A DNA stretch of 39,389 nt from Pseudomonadota bacterium (GTDB lineage: Bacteria; Pseudomonadota; Alphaproteobacteria; Micropepsales; Micropepsaceae): positions 1 to 39,389 of the forward strand of contig JAJZGY010000022.1 in assembly GCA_021804785.1 (NCBI GenBank), written 5' to 3'. Below the pieces are notes generated by a model that saw only the letters and a list, made by a program, of their open reading frames with translations, searched no databases and was not told the origin of the DNA. Positions 7,661-16,298 of this stretch are shown here, piece by piece; position 1 is the first letter of the stretch; every line of letters begins with the position of its first letter. The translations under genes were made by a program, and so were the position numbers.

Positions 7661-8617
7661 ATGCGAATTCTTGTCCTGCATTCCTGTGTTGATGCAACTG
7701 CCCGTCCCGATGAACTGGATACGCTTGCCGTGGCCGATGCGGTATGTGACGCCTTACGCCAGAACGGTCACAGTGTGACCCGTGCAGCCTTTGTGCCGGA
7801 ACAACTGGATGCGAAGCTGGGTGACTGCGATCTTGTCTTCAATCTGGTTGAAAGCGTTGATGGGCAGGACGAACTATGTGCCATGATCCCGGCACTGCTC
7901 GAGAAGCGTGGGGTGCCATTTACCGGAGCATCGGCAGCAGCCATCCAGATCACCTCTGACAAGCCAGCAAGCAAACGCATATTGCGGGCGGTGGGGATTT
8001 CTACGCCAGATTGGTACGAAGGTCCCAATTGGGTGGGACTCGATGGCTCACGCCGCTATATCGTCAAGTCGGCGACGGCAGATGCTTCACTCGGGTTGGA
8101 TGACAGTGCGGTGGTCATTGGCTCAGGCGTCGGTGCGCGGGCGGAGGTCTGCAGGCGGCGCTTTGGCGGACGCTGGTTTGCAGAAGCCTTTGTTGACGGC
8201 CGTGAATTCAATATCGCGCTGATTGAAGACCAGTCCGCCGTCAAGGTTTTACCGCTGGCTGAAATGCGTTTCGTTGACTGGGATGACCGACGCCCCCGCA
8301 TCGTCGGTTATGGGGCGAAGTGGCACACAGAAGATCCCGCCTTCCGCGCGACTGAACGCCACTTTGGCTGTGAGAACTTGGAGCCGGAGCTGTCCGCAAG
8401 CCTGCACATGATTGCCAACCGGTGTTGGGAGATTTTCGGGCTTTCCGGCTACGGGCGCATTGACCTGCGCTTGGATTCCTGCGGAGAGCCATATGTTCTT
8501 GAACTCAACTGCAACCCCTGCTTATCGCCAGAGGCCGGCTTTGCCGCAGCTGCTCACCAGGCAGGGTTTGATTATTGCCAGCTCATCGATAACATTGTCC
8601 GGGCAGCCATTCCATGA
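7661..8617 (+). CDS. ATP-grasp ligase, D-Ala-D-Ala ligase-like (second of two)
   Basis: A 318-residue ATP-grasp protein only distantly similar to its neighbour. It has FNLVES (about 60-65) in place of FN..EG, GVPFTGASA (about 84-92) and a C-terminal Mg site E281, N283 in ELNCNPCLSPEAG. The shortened NPCLSPEAG replaces the NP.PG of classical Ddl, so the acceptor pocket probably differs. The start is taken as ATG 7661; TTG 7652 overlaps the previous stop (TTGA) and would add three residues. The next gene overlaps its stop by ATGA. Two non-identical ligases in one operon suggest two successive amide bonds, or a heteromeric ligase. Confidence 0.85.
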   Translation: MRILVLHSCVDATARPDELDTLAVADAVCDALRQNGHSVTRAAFVPEQLDAKLGDCDLVFNLVESVDGQDELCAMIPALLEKRGVPFTGASAAAIQITSDKPASKRILRAVGISTPDWYEGPNWVGLDGSRRYIVKSATADASLGLDDSAVVIGSGVGARAEVCRRRFGGRWFAEAFVDGREFNIALIEDQSAVKVLPLAEMRFVDWDDRRPRIVGYGAKWHTEDPAFRATERHFGCENLEPELSASLHMIANRCWEIFGLSGYGRIDLRLDSCGEPYVLELNCNPCLSPEAGFAAAAHQAGFDYCQLIDNIVRAAIP

Positions 8618-9090
8618 ACCAGTTTCGTAACGAACTTAAGGAAGAGGATGAGGCCAGTCTCGCCCTGCTCGTGACGCGCACAGGAGTCTTCAGCGATGAA
8701 GAAATTGCGATTGCGCGAGACCTTGTCAGGGAAACGCGTTTAGGCATGCCAGGCGCGGATTATCTGTTTCTGATTGCCGATGGTATCGCACAGATTGACG
8801 GCTATACCTGTTATGGTCGCATTCCGGCAACCGATAACCGCTTTGAGCTCTACTGGATCGCAGTGGATCCAGGCAGCCATCGTCATGGACTGGGACGTGC
8901 CCTGCTCGAGGCGAGCGAGCAAGATGTACGCAGGCGGGGTGGTACTCACCTGTTTGCAGAGACATCTACCCGGGATGATTATGCGCCAGCGCGGCGCTTC
9001 TACAAGGCCAATGGCTATAGCTTTTACGCCGAGGTGCCGGATTTTCACGCGGATGGCGATGGGCTGGCCATTTTTGGCAAGCGGCTATAG
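8614..9090 (+). CDS. GNAT-family N-acetyltransferase
   Basis: A 158-residue GNAT protein with the acetyl-CoA-binding motif A, WIAVDPGSHRHGLGRALLE (about residues 88-106, R/Q-x-x-G-x-G as RHGLGR), and a C-terminal ARRFYKANGY segment typical of the fold. It would acetylate an amine. In methanogens a KamA-type aminomutase is paired with an acetyltransferase (AblB) to make N-epsilon-acetyl-beta-lysine, but AblB is much longer, so this is an analogy and not homology by length. It is coupled to the upstream ligase (ATGA overlap) and ends tail to tail with the DMT transporter; one CTATAG palindrome (9085-9090) supplies both stop codons. Confidence 0.88.
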   Translation: MNQFRNELKEEDEASLALLVTRTGVFSDEEIAIARDLVRETRLGMPGADYLFLIADGIAQIDGYTCYGRIPATDNRFELYWIAVDPGSHRHGLGRALLEASEQDVRRRGGTHLFAETSTRDDYAPARRFYKANGYSFYAEVPDFHADGDGLAIFGKRL

Positions 9091-9996
9091 CACGGGCTCC
9101 GCTTCCACCACGGTTGGTTGTCGCAACTGTCGTTCTCGCCAGATGATAAAAAGTCCCGACGCGATCACGATGGTGGCACCCAGCATGATCCAGAAATTCG
9201 GTATTTCGGCAAACAGATACCAGCCAAGTGCGACTGCCCAAATCATCGACATATAGTCAAAGGGTGCAAGCAGTGATGGTTCAGCATAGCGATAGCTGAA
9301 CGTCATGCCAATCTGTCCGAGCCCGCCGAGAATGCCACTTACCACCAACCACAGAGTTGCCTCCCAGCTAAGGGGCACGCGGTCAAACACCATGCTAAAT
9401 CCGCCAACGAGTGAACATGTCAACATGAAGTAAAAGACGATTGTTTCGCCACGTTCGGTCTGGTGCATGGAGCGGATGAGGACGACAACTACTGCGCTGA
9501 GAAAGGCTCCGCTGAGGGCAAGGAATGCGCCTGCGGAGGAGTCAAAATGTGCCAGATCGCTCAGTCCTCCATGTGGTGCTAGCATCACCAAGACACCGAG
9601 AAATCCCACTGCGACTGCACTCCACCGGCGCGGACCCACTTTCTCGCGAAGAACGAGCGCGGCCAGTACGACTGCAAAGATGGGACTGGCAAAGCCGAAG
9701 GCCGTCAGGGCAGCCAAGGGCAGCATGGCAAGGGCCGTGAAGTTCAGAAACATCGATGACACTCCAATCAGAGAGCGTATCGCATGCACCAGAGGCCGCT
9801 GGGTACGGATAGTGGCGCGAAGTCCGATGGTCCGCGAGGAAAGCAGCAGAACTGGAATCAGGGCAAAGAAGGCACGGAAGAAAATTTCTTCTCCGACCGG
9901 GATGGAGCCGGCAAGGCGCAAGGTGGCGTACATCAACGAAAAGCAAATGGTCCCGCCGAACTTCAGGGCAACGCCTCTGCCAGATACGTTACTCAC
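9085..9996 (-). CDS. EamA/DMT-superfamily transporter
   Basis: A 303-residue protein with about ten membrane helices in two EamA repeats; the end of the first reads SPIFAVVLAALVLREKVGPRRW, the usual EamA hinge. The start is GTG 9996, with GGAAGGG at good spacing. Members export amino acids, nucleosides or other small metabolites, but specificity cannot be predicted. It converges on, and overlaps by 6 nt, the aminomutase/ligase/GNAT operon. A role in exporting that product is possible, though opposite orientation means separate regulation. Confidence 0.88.
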   Translation of the reverse strand: MSNVSGRGVALKFGGTICFSLMYATLRLAGSIPVGEEIFFRAFFALIPVLLLSSRTIGLRATIRTQRPLVHAIRSLIGVSSMFLNFTALAMLPLAALTAFGFASPIFAVVLAALVLREKVGPRRWSAVAVGFLGVLVMLAPHGGLSDLAHFDSSAGAFLALSGAFLSAVVVVLIRSMHQTERGETIVFYFMLTCSLVGGFSMVFDRVPLSWEATLWLVVSGILGGLGQIGMTFSYRYAEPSLLAPFDYMSMIWAVALGWYLFAEIPNFWIMLGATIVIASGLFIIWRERQLRQPTVVEAEPVL

Positions 9997-10648
9997 AGCC
10001 AGCCCTTCCGCTTGGTCACAAGGCAGGGAATAATTGCCGTGGTTCTGAATTGATTTTCGCCCATGGCAGGATCACTGCGGAGCTGCCAGTTGTCGTGGTC
10101 TCCGTAAGAGGTAGGTTGCGTCGCGACGCTGGTGCTGAACCGTAGAGGTATGTTTGGTGTCTCAGGCATCATCTTTAAGGGGTGCTTTGATCGATCATGG
10201 TTTGTCGGGTATGGACGCCTTGGGACATGGGGGCGCCATCCGCATTAGGCTGGTGATTCAGCAAGGAGGCACTATAGACCTTCGCGATCACGCATCCGCT
10301 CCAGACAATCATGATTGCCTTGCACCTAGTGCCCAGCTGTGCCGCCCAAGAGGGCATTCCGGCTATCGCGATTGGGCCGCGTGGTTAGGTCCGCCTTACG
10401 TCCAGGAGCTCTACTTCTCCTTTGTTCAGGCGGCAAGGGATCATTGCGAGCTACGCGTAAGGCCCGAGGGGAGTTGCCGCCGGAGCTCGTTGTCCCCATG
10501 GTCCGGACGGTTGAGCCGGGCCGTAGTACCGTTGGCCGGCGTTCTGATGGGCATACCGGGCACTTTTGTGAGGAGTGCTTGATCGTGACGCGACGCGCGG
10601 AGGCCGGCGTGTTATGTCTAATACTGAAAGCCGTTTAGCAAATTGGAC
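9997..10648. other. 650-bp spacer with no supported gene
   Basis: The reading frames here (for example 10154-10582 plus, 10175-10357 minus) have no recognisable motifs, poor starts and mixed codon use, so I do not call them. The spacer must contain the promoters of the DMT gene (minus) and the dehydratase gene (plus). It may be a decayed gene or insertion-sequence remnant, but I see no inverted ends or transposase motif. Confidence 0.5.
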
Positions 10649-11635
10649 ATGCACAGTCTTCCCAAGCCCACGGATATCGAGGCTGCAGCTTTGCGCCTTG
10701 CTCCCTATGCGCAGCTCACCCCGGTGTTGGAAAGCCGGGCTCTAAACGCGCGGATGGGCTGTCGGGTTTTGCTCAAGGCGGAAATGTTCCAACGCACTGG
10801 CTCGTTCAAATTTCGCGGAGCCATGAATTTTCTCCTGCAGCTGCCTGTGGACGCCCGCGCGCGGGGGGTTGTTGCCTTTTCCTCGGGCAATCATGCCCAA
10901 GGTGTGGCGGCAGCTGCGGCCGAACTTGGACTGGGTGCAACCATTGTCATGCCCAAGGATGCGCCTGTGGCCAAAATTGCCGGCACCAAGGCTTTTGGCG
11001 CCCGTGTCGTTTTTTATGACCGTCAGGTTGATGATCGTGAAGCTATTGCGCGCCGCATAGTTGATCAAACTGGTGCGGCCTTGTTGCGCCCGTTTGATGA
11101 TGCGGCGGTGCTGGTGGGCCAGGGTACGGTGGGGTTGGAATTTGCCCAGCAGGCTGCGGAGGTTGGGGTCACTTTGGATCACGTCGCGGTACCCTGCAGC
11201 GGTGGCGGGCTCGTGGCCGGGGTAAGTCTGGGTTTTTTGGCGGCCGGGGCCGCGACAAAGATTCTCGCCGTCGAACCAGAAGACTTTGACGGAATGGGAC
11301 GCTCGCTGCGCGCGGGACGGAGGTCATCCGCATCAGGTGGTCCGATGAGCATCGCCGATGCCTTGATGGCCCCAACGCCTGGGGCGATCCCTTTTGCAGT
11401 GGCTCAGCAAACGCTCGCAGCTGGGGTTGCGGTCAGTGATGCGGAATTGGCCCGCGGTGTAGCCTACGCCGTGCAGGTGCTGAAGCTTGTGGTTGAGCCT
11501 GGAGGAGCGGCTGGCCTCGCGGCATTGCTTTCGCGCAAGTTTAGCTGTGGCTCGACGGTGGGAGTGATCCTCTCAGGAGGCAATTGTGACCCGGAGCGCC
11601 TTGCCGCTTGCTGTCACCGCTGGCCTGAGCCCTGA
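10649..11635 (+). CDS. Serine/threonine dehydratase-like PLP enzyme (threonine ammonia-lyase or serine racemase)
   Basis: A 328-residue fold-type II PLP enzyme. The PLP lysine is in SFKFRGA (about residues 50-56), the phosphate and substrate loop in SSGNHAQG (about 77-84) and the PLP phosphate-binding glycine loop in CSGGGLVAG (about 178-186). It ends without the C-terminal ACT/regulatory domain of biosynthetic IlvA, so it matches the short catabolic TdcB/serine-racemase group that releases ammonia from threonine or serine. ATG 10649 is preferred to TTG 10643, but neither has a clear ribosome binding site. It converges on infC. Confidence 0.88.
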   Translation: MHSLPKPTDIEAAALRLAPYAQLTPVLESRALNARMGCRVLLKAEMFQRTGSFKFRGAMNFLLQLPVDARARGVVAFSSGNHAQGVAAAAAELGLGATIVMPKDAPVAKIAGTKAFGARVVFYDRQVDDREAIARRIVDQTGAALLRPFDDAAVLVGQGTVGLEFAQQAAEVGVTLDHVAVPCSGGGLVAGVSLGFLAAGAATKILAVEPEDFDGMGRSLRAGRRSSASGGPMSIADALMAPTPGAIPFAVAQQTLAAGVAVSDAELARGVAYAVQVLKLVVEPGGAAGLAALLSRKFSCGSTVGVILSGGNCDPERLAACCHRWPEP

Positions 11636-11787
11636 GTGGTGTGGGGATTGCTGCTGGCGCTTTGATGGGGCGAGGCAAGACGCAGCGTCCGGCTCGGGCA
11701 CTCCTGCGCTGCCCCACCACGACCACTGCTGTTGCTGCTGGCAGGGGGGAATGACTGCTGTGCCACTCCCCAGCCTGTTGCCGCATG

Positions 11788-12333
11788 TTACCGCGGAGCC
11801 AGGACCATCATCATCTGACGGCCCTCCATCTTGGGATATTGCTCCATTTTCGCAAACTCTTCGGTGTCGCGTTGGACGCGGCTCAGCAGTTCCATACCGA
11901 TTTCCTGGTGGGCCATTTCACGACCGCGGAAGCGCAAGGTGACTTTCACCTTATCACCCTCGTCAAAGAAGCGCTTCATCGCCCGCATCTTCACGTCATA
12001 ATCGTGATCGTCGATGGTGGGGCGCATCTTAATCTCTTTGATCTCGATGACCTTCTGCTTTTTGCGGGCTTCGGCGGCCTTTTTCTGCTGTTCATATTTG
12101 TACTTGCCGTAGTCCATAAGCTTGACCACGGGAGGGTGGGCCTCGGGAGAAACCTCGACGAGATCGAGGCCCTTTTCCTCAGCAATTGCCAGGGCATCGT
12201 CCAGCCCAAGCTCACCATATTTGTGGCCATCATCGCCGATGAGCAGCATCGTGCGGGTGTGGATCTCTTCATTGACACGGGGGCCACCCTTGGCTGGTGC
12301 CGGGGCAGTACCTTGCATACGTCTGGCGACTAT
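11788..12333 (-). CDS. infC: Translation initiation factor IF-3, probable ATA start
   Basis: IF-3 binds the 30S subunit and checks start-codon and initiator tRNA pairing. The protein has both halves: an N-terminal [18 protein letters not shown] segment, the [15 protein letters not shown] linker helix, and the C-terminal domain with [31 protein letters not shown] start at ATG 12318 would leave the ribosome binding site AGGGAG (12340-12345) 21 nt away. The in-frame ATA at 12331-12333 lies 6 nt from it and gives a more family-like N-terminus (VARRM...). infC is known to use AUU/AUC/AUA starts so that IF-3 represses its own synthesis, so I place the start at ATA (181 residues). It lies downstream of thrS; no rpmI or rplT follows. 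Confidence 0.93.
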   Translation of the reverse strand: MVARRMQGTAPAPAKGGPRVNEEIHTRTMLLIGDDGHKYGELGLDDALAIAEEKGLDLVEVSPEAHPPVVKLMDYGKYKYEQQKKAAEARKKQKVIEIKEIKMRPTIDDHDYDVKMRAMKRFFDEGDKVKVTLRFRGREMAHQEIGMELLSRVQRDTEEFAKMEQYPKMEGRQMMMVLAPR

Positions 12334-12530
12334 GACTCTCTCCCTTCAAAAGCCGGCCTCGCGCTTCGCGACCGGCCCAAGAAACGTCGCAAACGTATCA
12401 TTGGCTGGCCTGATTTCTCCTTCGGGCGCTGGCGCCGGCGCTGTGGACAACGCTGAACGCGCAAAGCGGTCGACTCCGAGAGGCGGCCGCATGGATCTGA
12501 GAATAGGAATGCGCAGGCATTTCGCAAGGG

Positions 12531-12568
12531 GTATTTCGGCCACGCCGGCTGGGTAAGCCGAAATATAC
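12531..12568 (-). other. Hairpin between thrS and infC
   Basis: ATTTCGGC (ending 12540) pairs perfectly with GCCGAAAT (from 12557) across a 16-nt loop, and the outer GTAT/ATAC bases extend the stem with a bulge. On the minus strand it begins about 10 nt after the thrS stop and has no T-run. It may be an RNA-stability or processing element in the thrS-infC message, or a weak terminator. Confidence 0.5.
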
Positions 12569-12577
12569 GGGTCAATA

Positions 12578-14557
12578 TCAAACTTGCCGCAGGTCCGGCG
12601 GGACGGCCTCGGCCTTCAGCATGGCGAGCGCCTCGTTCAGGCTCATAACTTTTTGCGCGTTGGATCCCAGCTGGCGGAGGGTCAAGGTGCGTTCCTCTGC
12701 CTCTCTGCGGCCGGCAACCAGGAGGTAAGGGACCTTGGCAAGGCTATGGCGACGAACCTTATAGTTAATCGTCTCATTTGAGGTATCGAGTTCCGAACGC
12801 AGCCCCGCTGCAGCAAGAGCCCTTTGGACCTCCTCTGCGTAAGTGGCCGCATCCGAGACGATGGTCGCGACTACCGCCTGCACTGGAGCCAGCCAAAGCG
12901 GAAACTTGCCAGCATAATGCTCGATGAGCATGCCTATAAAACGCTCGAGCGAACCCAGGATCGCGCGGTGGAGCATCACCACGTATTTTCGCGATCCGTC
13001 TTCGGCGATGTAGGTTGCATCCAACCTCTCGGGAAGTACGTAGTCGAGCTGCAGCGTGCCAACCTGCCAGGATCTGCCAATGGCATCGCGCAGATGGAAC
13101 TCAAGCTTCGGTGCGTAGAATGCGCCTTCGCCATGAGCGACCTCGAAGTCATACCCTGTGGCGCGCAGTGCATCACCGAGGGCCTTTTCTGCGGCTTCCC
13201 AGCGTTCTTTGGTGCCACCGAATTTCTCGGGTCTGGTGGCCAGCCGGATCACCACCTCCTCGAAGCCCATGTCCCTGTAGATCTTGTAGAGAAGCGTTAC
13301 GAAATGCTCCGTCTCGGATTGGATCTGGTCTTCACGGCAAAATATGTGCGCGTCGTCCTGTGTCATCTGGCGAACCCGCATCAGCCCATGAAGCGCGCCG
13401 TGCGGTTCATTACGATGGCAACAGCCAAATTCAGCCATGCGGATCGGAAGTTCGCGATAACTGCGGATATGCTGGTTAAAAATCTGAATATGTGCCGGGC
13501 AGTTCATCGGTTTCAGCGCCATCAACTCGGCCTTGCCGCTGAGGATCGGTGCCTCGTCGTCAGTACTTGGCACCTCGTCAGGTACGACGAACATGTTCTC
13601 CCGATACTTGCCCCAGTGGCCGGATTGCTCCCAGAACTTCGAATCCATGAGCTGCGGTGTCTTCACTTCGACATAACCCGCACGTCCCAGCTGGCGCCGA
13701 ATATAGGCCTCCATCTGGTTGTAAAGCACATAGCCGTTCGGATGCCAGAACACCGAGCCCTGCGCCTCGGGCTGCAAGTGGAACAGACCCATTTCGCGGC
13801 CAATCTTGCGATGATCGCGCTTCTCGGCTTCCTCTATGCGGGTAAGATAAGTGTCGAGTTCCTTCTTGTCCCGCCAGGCCGTTCCGTAGATCCGCTGTAG
13901 TTGTGCGTTCCTGGCGTCGCCGCGCCAATAGGCGCCTGCGATCTTGGTGAGCTTGAAGGCTTCTCCGATCTGCGCCGTACTGGCAAAATGTGGGCCACGG
14001 CACAGGTCATGCCATTCGCCGTGAAAATATATTGAGATCTCGTCGCCCGAGGGGATGCTTTCGATCAGTTCGGCCTTGTAGGTCTCGCCAATGCCACGGA
14101 AATGGGCAATCGCGGCGTCACGGGACCAGACCTCACGCCGGGTGGGAAGAGCTGCCGCGATGATCTCATGCATCTTGGCTTCGATCTTGGGCAGGTCCTC
14201 GGGCGTAAAGGGCTCATTGCGGGCGAAATCGTAGTAAAACCCATCCTCGATGGAGGGGCCGATCGTGACCTGGGTGCCAGGGTAAAGCGCCTGGACCGCC
14301 ATGGCCAGAACATGGGCGGTATCGTGCCGTATCATCTCCAGGGCCTCAGGGTCCTTTCGGGTCAGGATGCGTACCGCCCCATCGGTCTCGATCGGACGAA
14401 ACAGGTCGATGATCCTGCCGTCTAGCTCCAGGGCGAGTGCTGCCTTTGCCAGACCAGGCCCAATCGCGGCGGCAATCTCCGCACCCGTAACACCGCGGGT
14501 AAAGTCCATAATCTTGCCGTTGGGTAATGTTATGGTCACGGCTGAGGACGAGCGCAC
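12578..14557 (-). CDS. thrS: Threonyl-tRNA synthetase
   Basis: A 659-residue class II synthetase that charges tRNA-Thr. Domains in order are TGS (about 1-65), the editing domain with the HxxxH of [12 protein letters not shown] (about 78-89) and CRGPHFAS, the catalytic core, and the anticodon-binding domain starting near FPLWLAPVQ. The core contains the zinc cysteine in MKPMNCPAH, motif 2 in [17 protein letters not shown] followed by [11 protein letters not shown], and a histidine in [12 protein letters not shown] (motif 3). The length is close to the usual 640. The start is GTG 14557, with AAGGAGA about 9 nt upstream. No T-box-like leader is evident. Confidence 0.97.
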   Translation of the reverse strand: MRSSSAVTITLPNGKIMDFTRGVTGAEIAAAIGPGLAKAALALELDGRIIDLFRPIETDGAVRILTRKDPEALEMIRHDTAHVLAMAVQALYPGTQVTIGPSIEDGFYYDFARNEPFTPEDLPKIEAKMHEIIAAALPTRREVWSRDAAIAHFRGIGETYKAELIESIPSGDEISIYFHGEWHDLCRGPHFASTAQIGEAFKLTKIAGAYWRGDARNAQLQRIYGTAWRDKKELDTYLTRIEEAEKRDHRKIGREMGLFHLQPEAQGSVFWHPNGYVLYNQMEAYIRRQLGRAGYVEVKTPQLMDSKFWEQSGHWGKYRENMFVVPDEVPSTDDEAPILSGKAELMALKPMNCPAHIQIFNQHIRSYRELPIRMAEFGCCHRNEPHGALHGLMRVRQMTQDDAHIFCREDQIQSETEHFVTLLYKIYRDMGFEEVVIRLATRPEKFGGTKERWEAAEKALGDALRATGYDFEVAHGEGAFYAPKLEFHLRDAIGRSWQVGTLQLDYVLPERLDATYIAEDGSRKYVVMLHRAILGSLERFIGMLIEHYAGKFPLWLAPVQAVVATIVSDAATYAEEVQRALAAAGLRSELDTSNETINYKVRRHSLAKVPYLLVAGRREAEERTLTLRQLGSNAQKVMSLNEALAMLKAEAVPPDLRQV

Positions 14558-14720
14558 GGCACGGGTCTCCTTGCTAAAATGGGAACCGGACCATCATCAG
14601 TCCCGGACCGGAAGTCAATGCGCCGGAGGATCCTTCGGGAACCAAGCTCGACTTCGAACTTTTCCGATAGGCACAGACCGGGCTTCCCGCCAAGATGGCG
14701 GATCCCGTGGAGGTCCTCCT

Positions 14721-15077
14721 ATGAAATCCCTACTGGTCGCAACAGTCCTTTCCGTCGCCGCCAGCGCAGGGCTGGCCCATGCCGCTGCCAGGCCGAAGCC
14801 TGACGTGCCGAATGTCTGCATTGACACCACACGCATCAGCAACACGACAGTTCCCAACGACCGCACCATCCTTTTCCACATGGATGACGGGACGGTGTGG
14901 GCCAACCACCTGCACAATTACTGCAGTGGATTGAGGTTTCATGGCTTTGCCTATGTTGCCACACCACCCCATCAGATCTGCGGTAACCTGATGACAATAC
15001 GTGTGCTGCAGAGCGGTGCCATTTGCATGCTTGGCCGCTTCGAAAAGGCAAGCGGACCCCAGGGAGAGAAGAAATGA
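14721..15077 (+). CDS. Small secreted four-cysteine protein (DUF6491-like), first tandem copy
   Basis: A 118-residue protein with a signal peptide MKSLLVATVLSVAASAGLAHA, probably cut near residue 21. The mature part has four cysteines (the C of VCIDTT, NYCSGL, HQICGN and AICMLGRF) around a beta-rich core with TILFHMDDGTVWANHL. The pattern matches small proteobacterial DUF6491-type proteins of unknown function. The strong ribosome binding site (GGAGG before ATG 14721) fixes the start. The next gene overlaps its stop (ATGA) and encodes a paralogue. The cysteines probably form two disulphides in the periplasm. Confidence 0.8.
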   Translation: MKSLLVATVLSVAASAGLAHAAARPKPDVPNVCIDTTRISNTTVPNDRTILFHMDDGTVWANHLHNYCSGLRFHGFAYVATPPHQICGNLMTIRVLQSGAICMLGRFEKASGPQGEKK

Positions 15078-15424
15078 AGCCCTACATGCGGCAGGTTACA
15101 GGGCTCGCCGCCACGTTGTGTTTGGCCGCCGGAATTTCCGCTGCTGCCGCGGCACCGAAGGCGGATGGGGTCACGTGTCTGCGCTCCCAGGAGATCAGCG
15201 ATACCCACACTCCTAATAATCAGACGATCATCTTCGTCATGCGTGACGGCACGCGCTGGCGCACGCGCCTGTCCGGGTATTGTCCGGCCCTCAAAACCTA
15301 CGGCTTTAACTACAGAATACCCGAGAGCCGGATCTGTGATCGCATGATCATCCATGTTAATCGTACTCACACCCCCTGTGCGTTGGGCTCACTTCAGCGA
15401 TTACCACCCCCCCCATCCCATTAG
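15074..15424 (+). CDS. Small secreted four-cysteine protein (DUF6491-like), second tandem copy
   Basis: A 116-residue paralogue of the upstream protein, coupled to it by ATGA. After a signal peptide (about residues 1-26, ending AAAAA) the mature domain aligns without large gaps: EISDT..PNNQTIIFVMRDGT matches RISNT..PNDRTILFHMDDGT. All four cysteines (TCLRS, GYCPAL, RICDR, PCALGSL) are in register. The C-terminus is short and proline-rich. The pair has diverged strongly outside the core, so the duplication is old or selected for different partners. Function unknown. Confidence 0.78.
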   Translation: MKPYMRQVTGLAATLCLAAGISAAAAAPKADGVTCLRSQEISDTHTPNNQTIIFVMRDGTRWRTRLSGYCPALKTYGFNYRIPESRICDRMIIHVNRTHTPCALGSLQRLPPPPSH

Positions 15425-15514
15425 TGCACCTACGTGTTATCCTAGGAACTGTTGTGCGCCGGCCTTCTACTATGTGGACGGAAAGAGCGGACAAAGGAAT
15501 CAGAGGTACAGAAC

Positions 15515-16090
15515 ATGAGTGACAGCCCGCAGCTGCCCGGCCTGCCTGCCACTGCCAAAACAGTTCATGATCATTGGCTCTGGTTTTTGCTGGAGGGATG
15601 TGTACTGATCGTGCTTGGTGGAGCGGCCATTGTTCTGCCCACCATTGCGGGTCTTGCGACCACCATTTTTTTTGGCTGGCTGTTGATGCTTGGCGGGCTT
15701 GTCGGGCTCCTGTCGGGCTGGCGCGCGCGCAATGCTCCCGGACGCTCCCTCGCTCTGTTGTCGGCACTGCTTGCCATCGTGGCAGGAGGCATTTTGGTCG
15801 TGTTCCCAATAGCCGGCTTGATGTCCTTGACCTTAGTGCTGGCGGGGTTCCTGACGGTCGATGGTGTGGTATCGATCCTTTACGCACTTGACCATCGCCG
15901 CCATGCCAGCCAGCGGTGGGGCTTTCTCCTCGTCAATGGCCTCCTCGACATCGCTTTAGCCGCCCTCATTCTCGCGTGGTTGCCGGCTTCGGCGGCCTGG
16001 ATCCTTGGCCTCGTCCTTGGCATTGACCTTGTCTTTGCCGGGGTTTCGCTTGTCGCCATGGCTTTGGCCGCGCGCAAGCTGGCGCAATAG
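15515..16090 (+). CDS. HdeD-like DUF308 membrane protein
   Basis: A 191-residue protein with six predicted membrane helices in short DUF308 repeats, seen in EGCVLIVLGGAAIVLPTIAG and its later counterparts. HdeD in E. coli is a membrane protein linked to acid resistance, but most homologues are uncharacterised. The start is ATG 15515, with AGAGG upstream; a longer frame from 15452 adds only a cysteine-rich, non-family extension. It has its own spacer from the upstream secreted-protein pair. Confidence 0.87.
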   Translation: MSDSPQLPGLPATAKTVHDHWLWFLLEGCVLIVLGGAAIVLPTIAGLATTIFFGWLLMLGGLVGLLSGWRARNAPGRSLALLSALLAIVAGGILVVFPIAGLMSLTLVLAGFLTVDGVVSILYALDHRRHASQRWGFLLVNGLLDIALAALILAWLPASAAWILGLVLGIDLVFAGVSLVAMALAARKLAQ

Positions 16091-16298
16091 CCGTACACGC
16101 TCTCGTCAACATCACTTATGTGATCGCGGGATGAGTGAATTGATCGCGGCCGATCGCGGCAAAAGCAGGAAATTTCCATGCCGCGGGCGGCCACAAAGAT
16201 GTACGCCGAGCTGATGTGCCAGGCCGCAGTATCACGCGTGAACTTGACTGCGATCTGCACTAAGGTTGCGATCTGAGACTCAAATTCGTCCGGATACC

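Noticed and set aside
10175-10400. Possible IS110-type non-coding end
   Set aside because: The general look was suggestive, but there is no transposase motif, no identifiable ends and no second copy in the window.
10154-10582. 142-codon plus-strand frame in the long spacer
   Set aside because: No recognisable motif, no ribosome binding site and a composition like random high-GC frames; a minus-strand frame overlaps it equally well.
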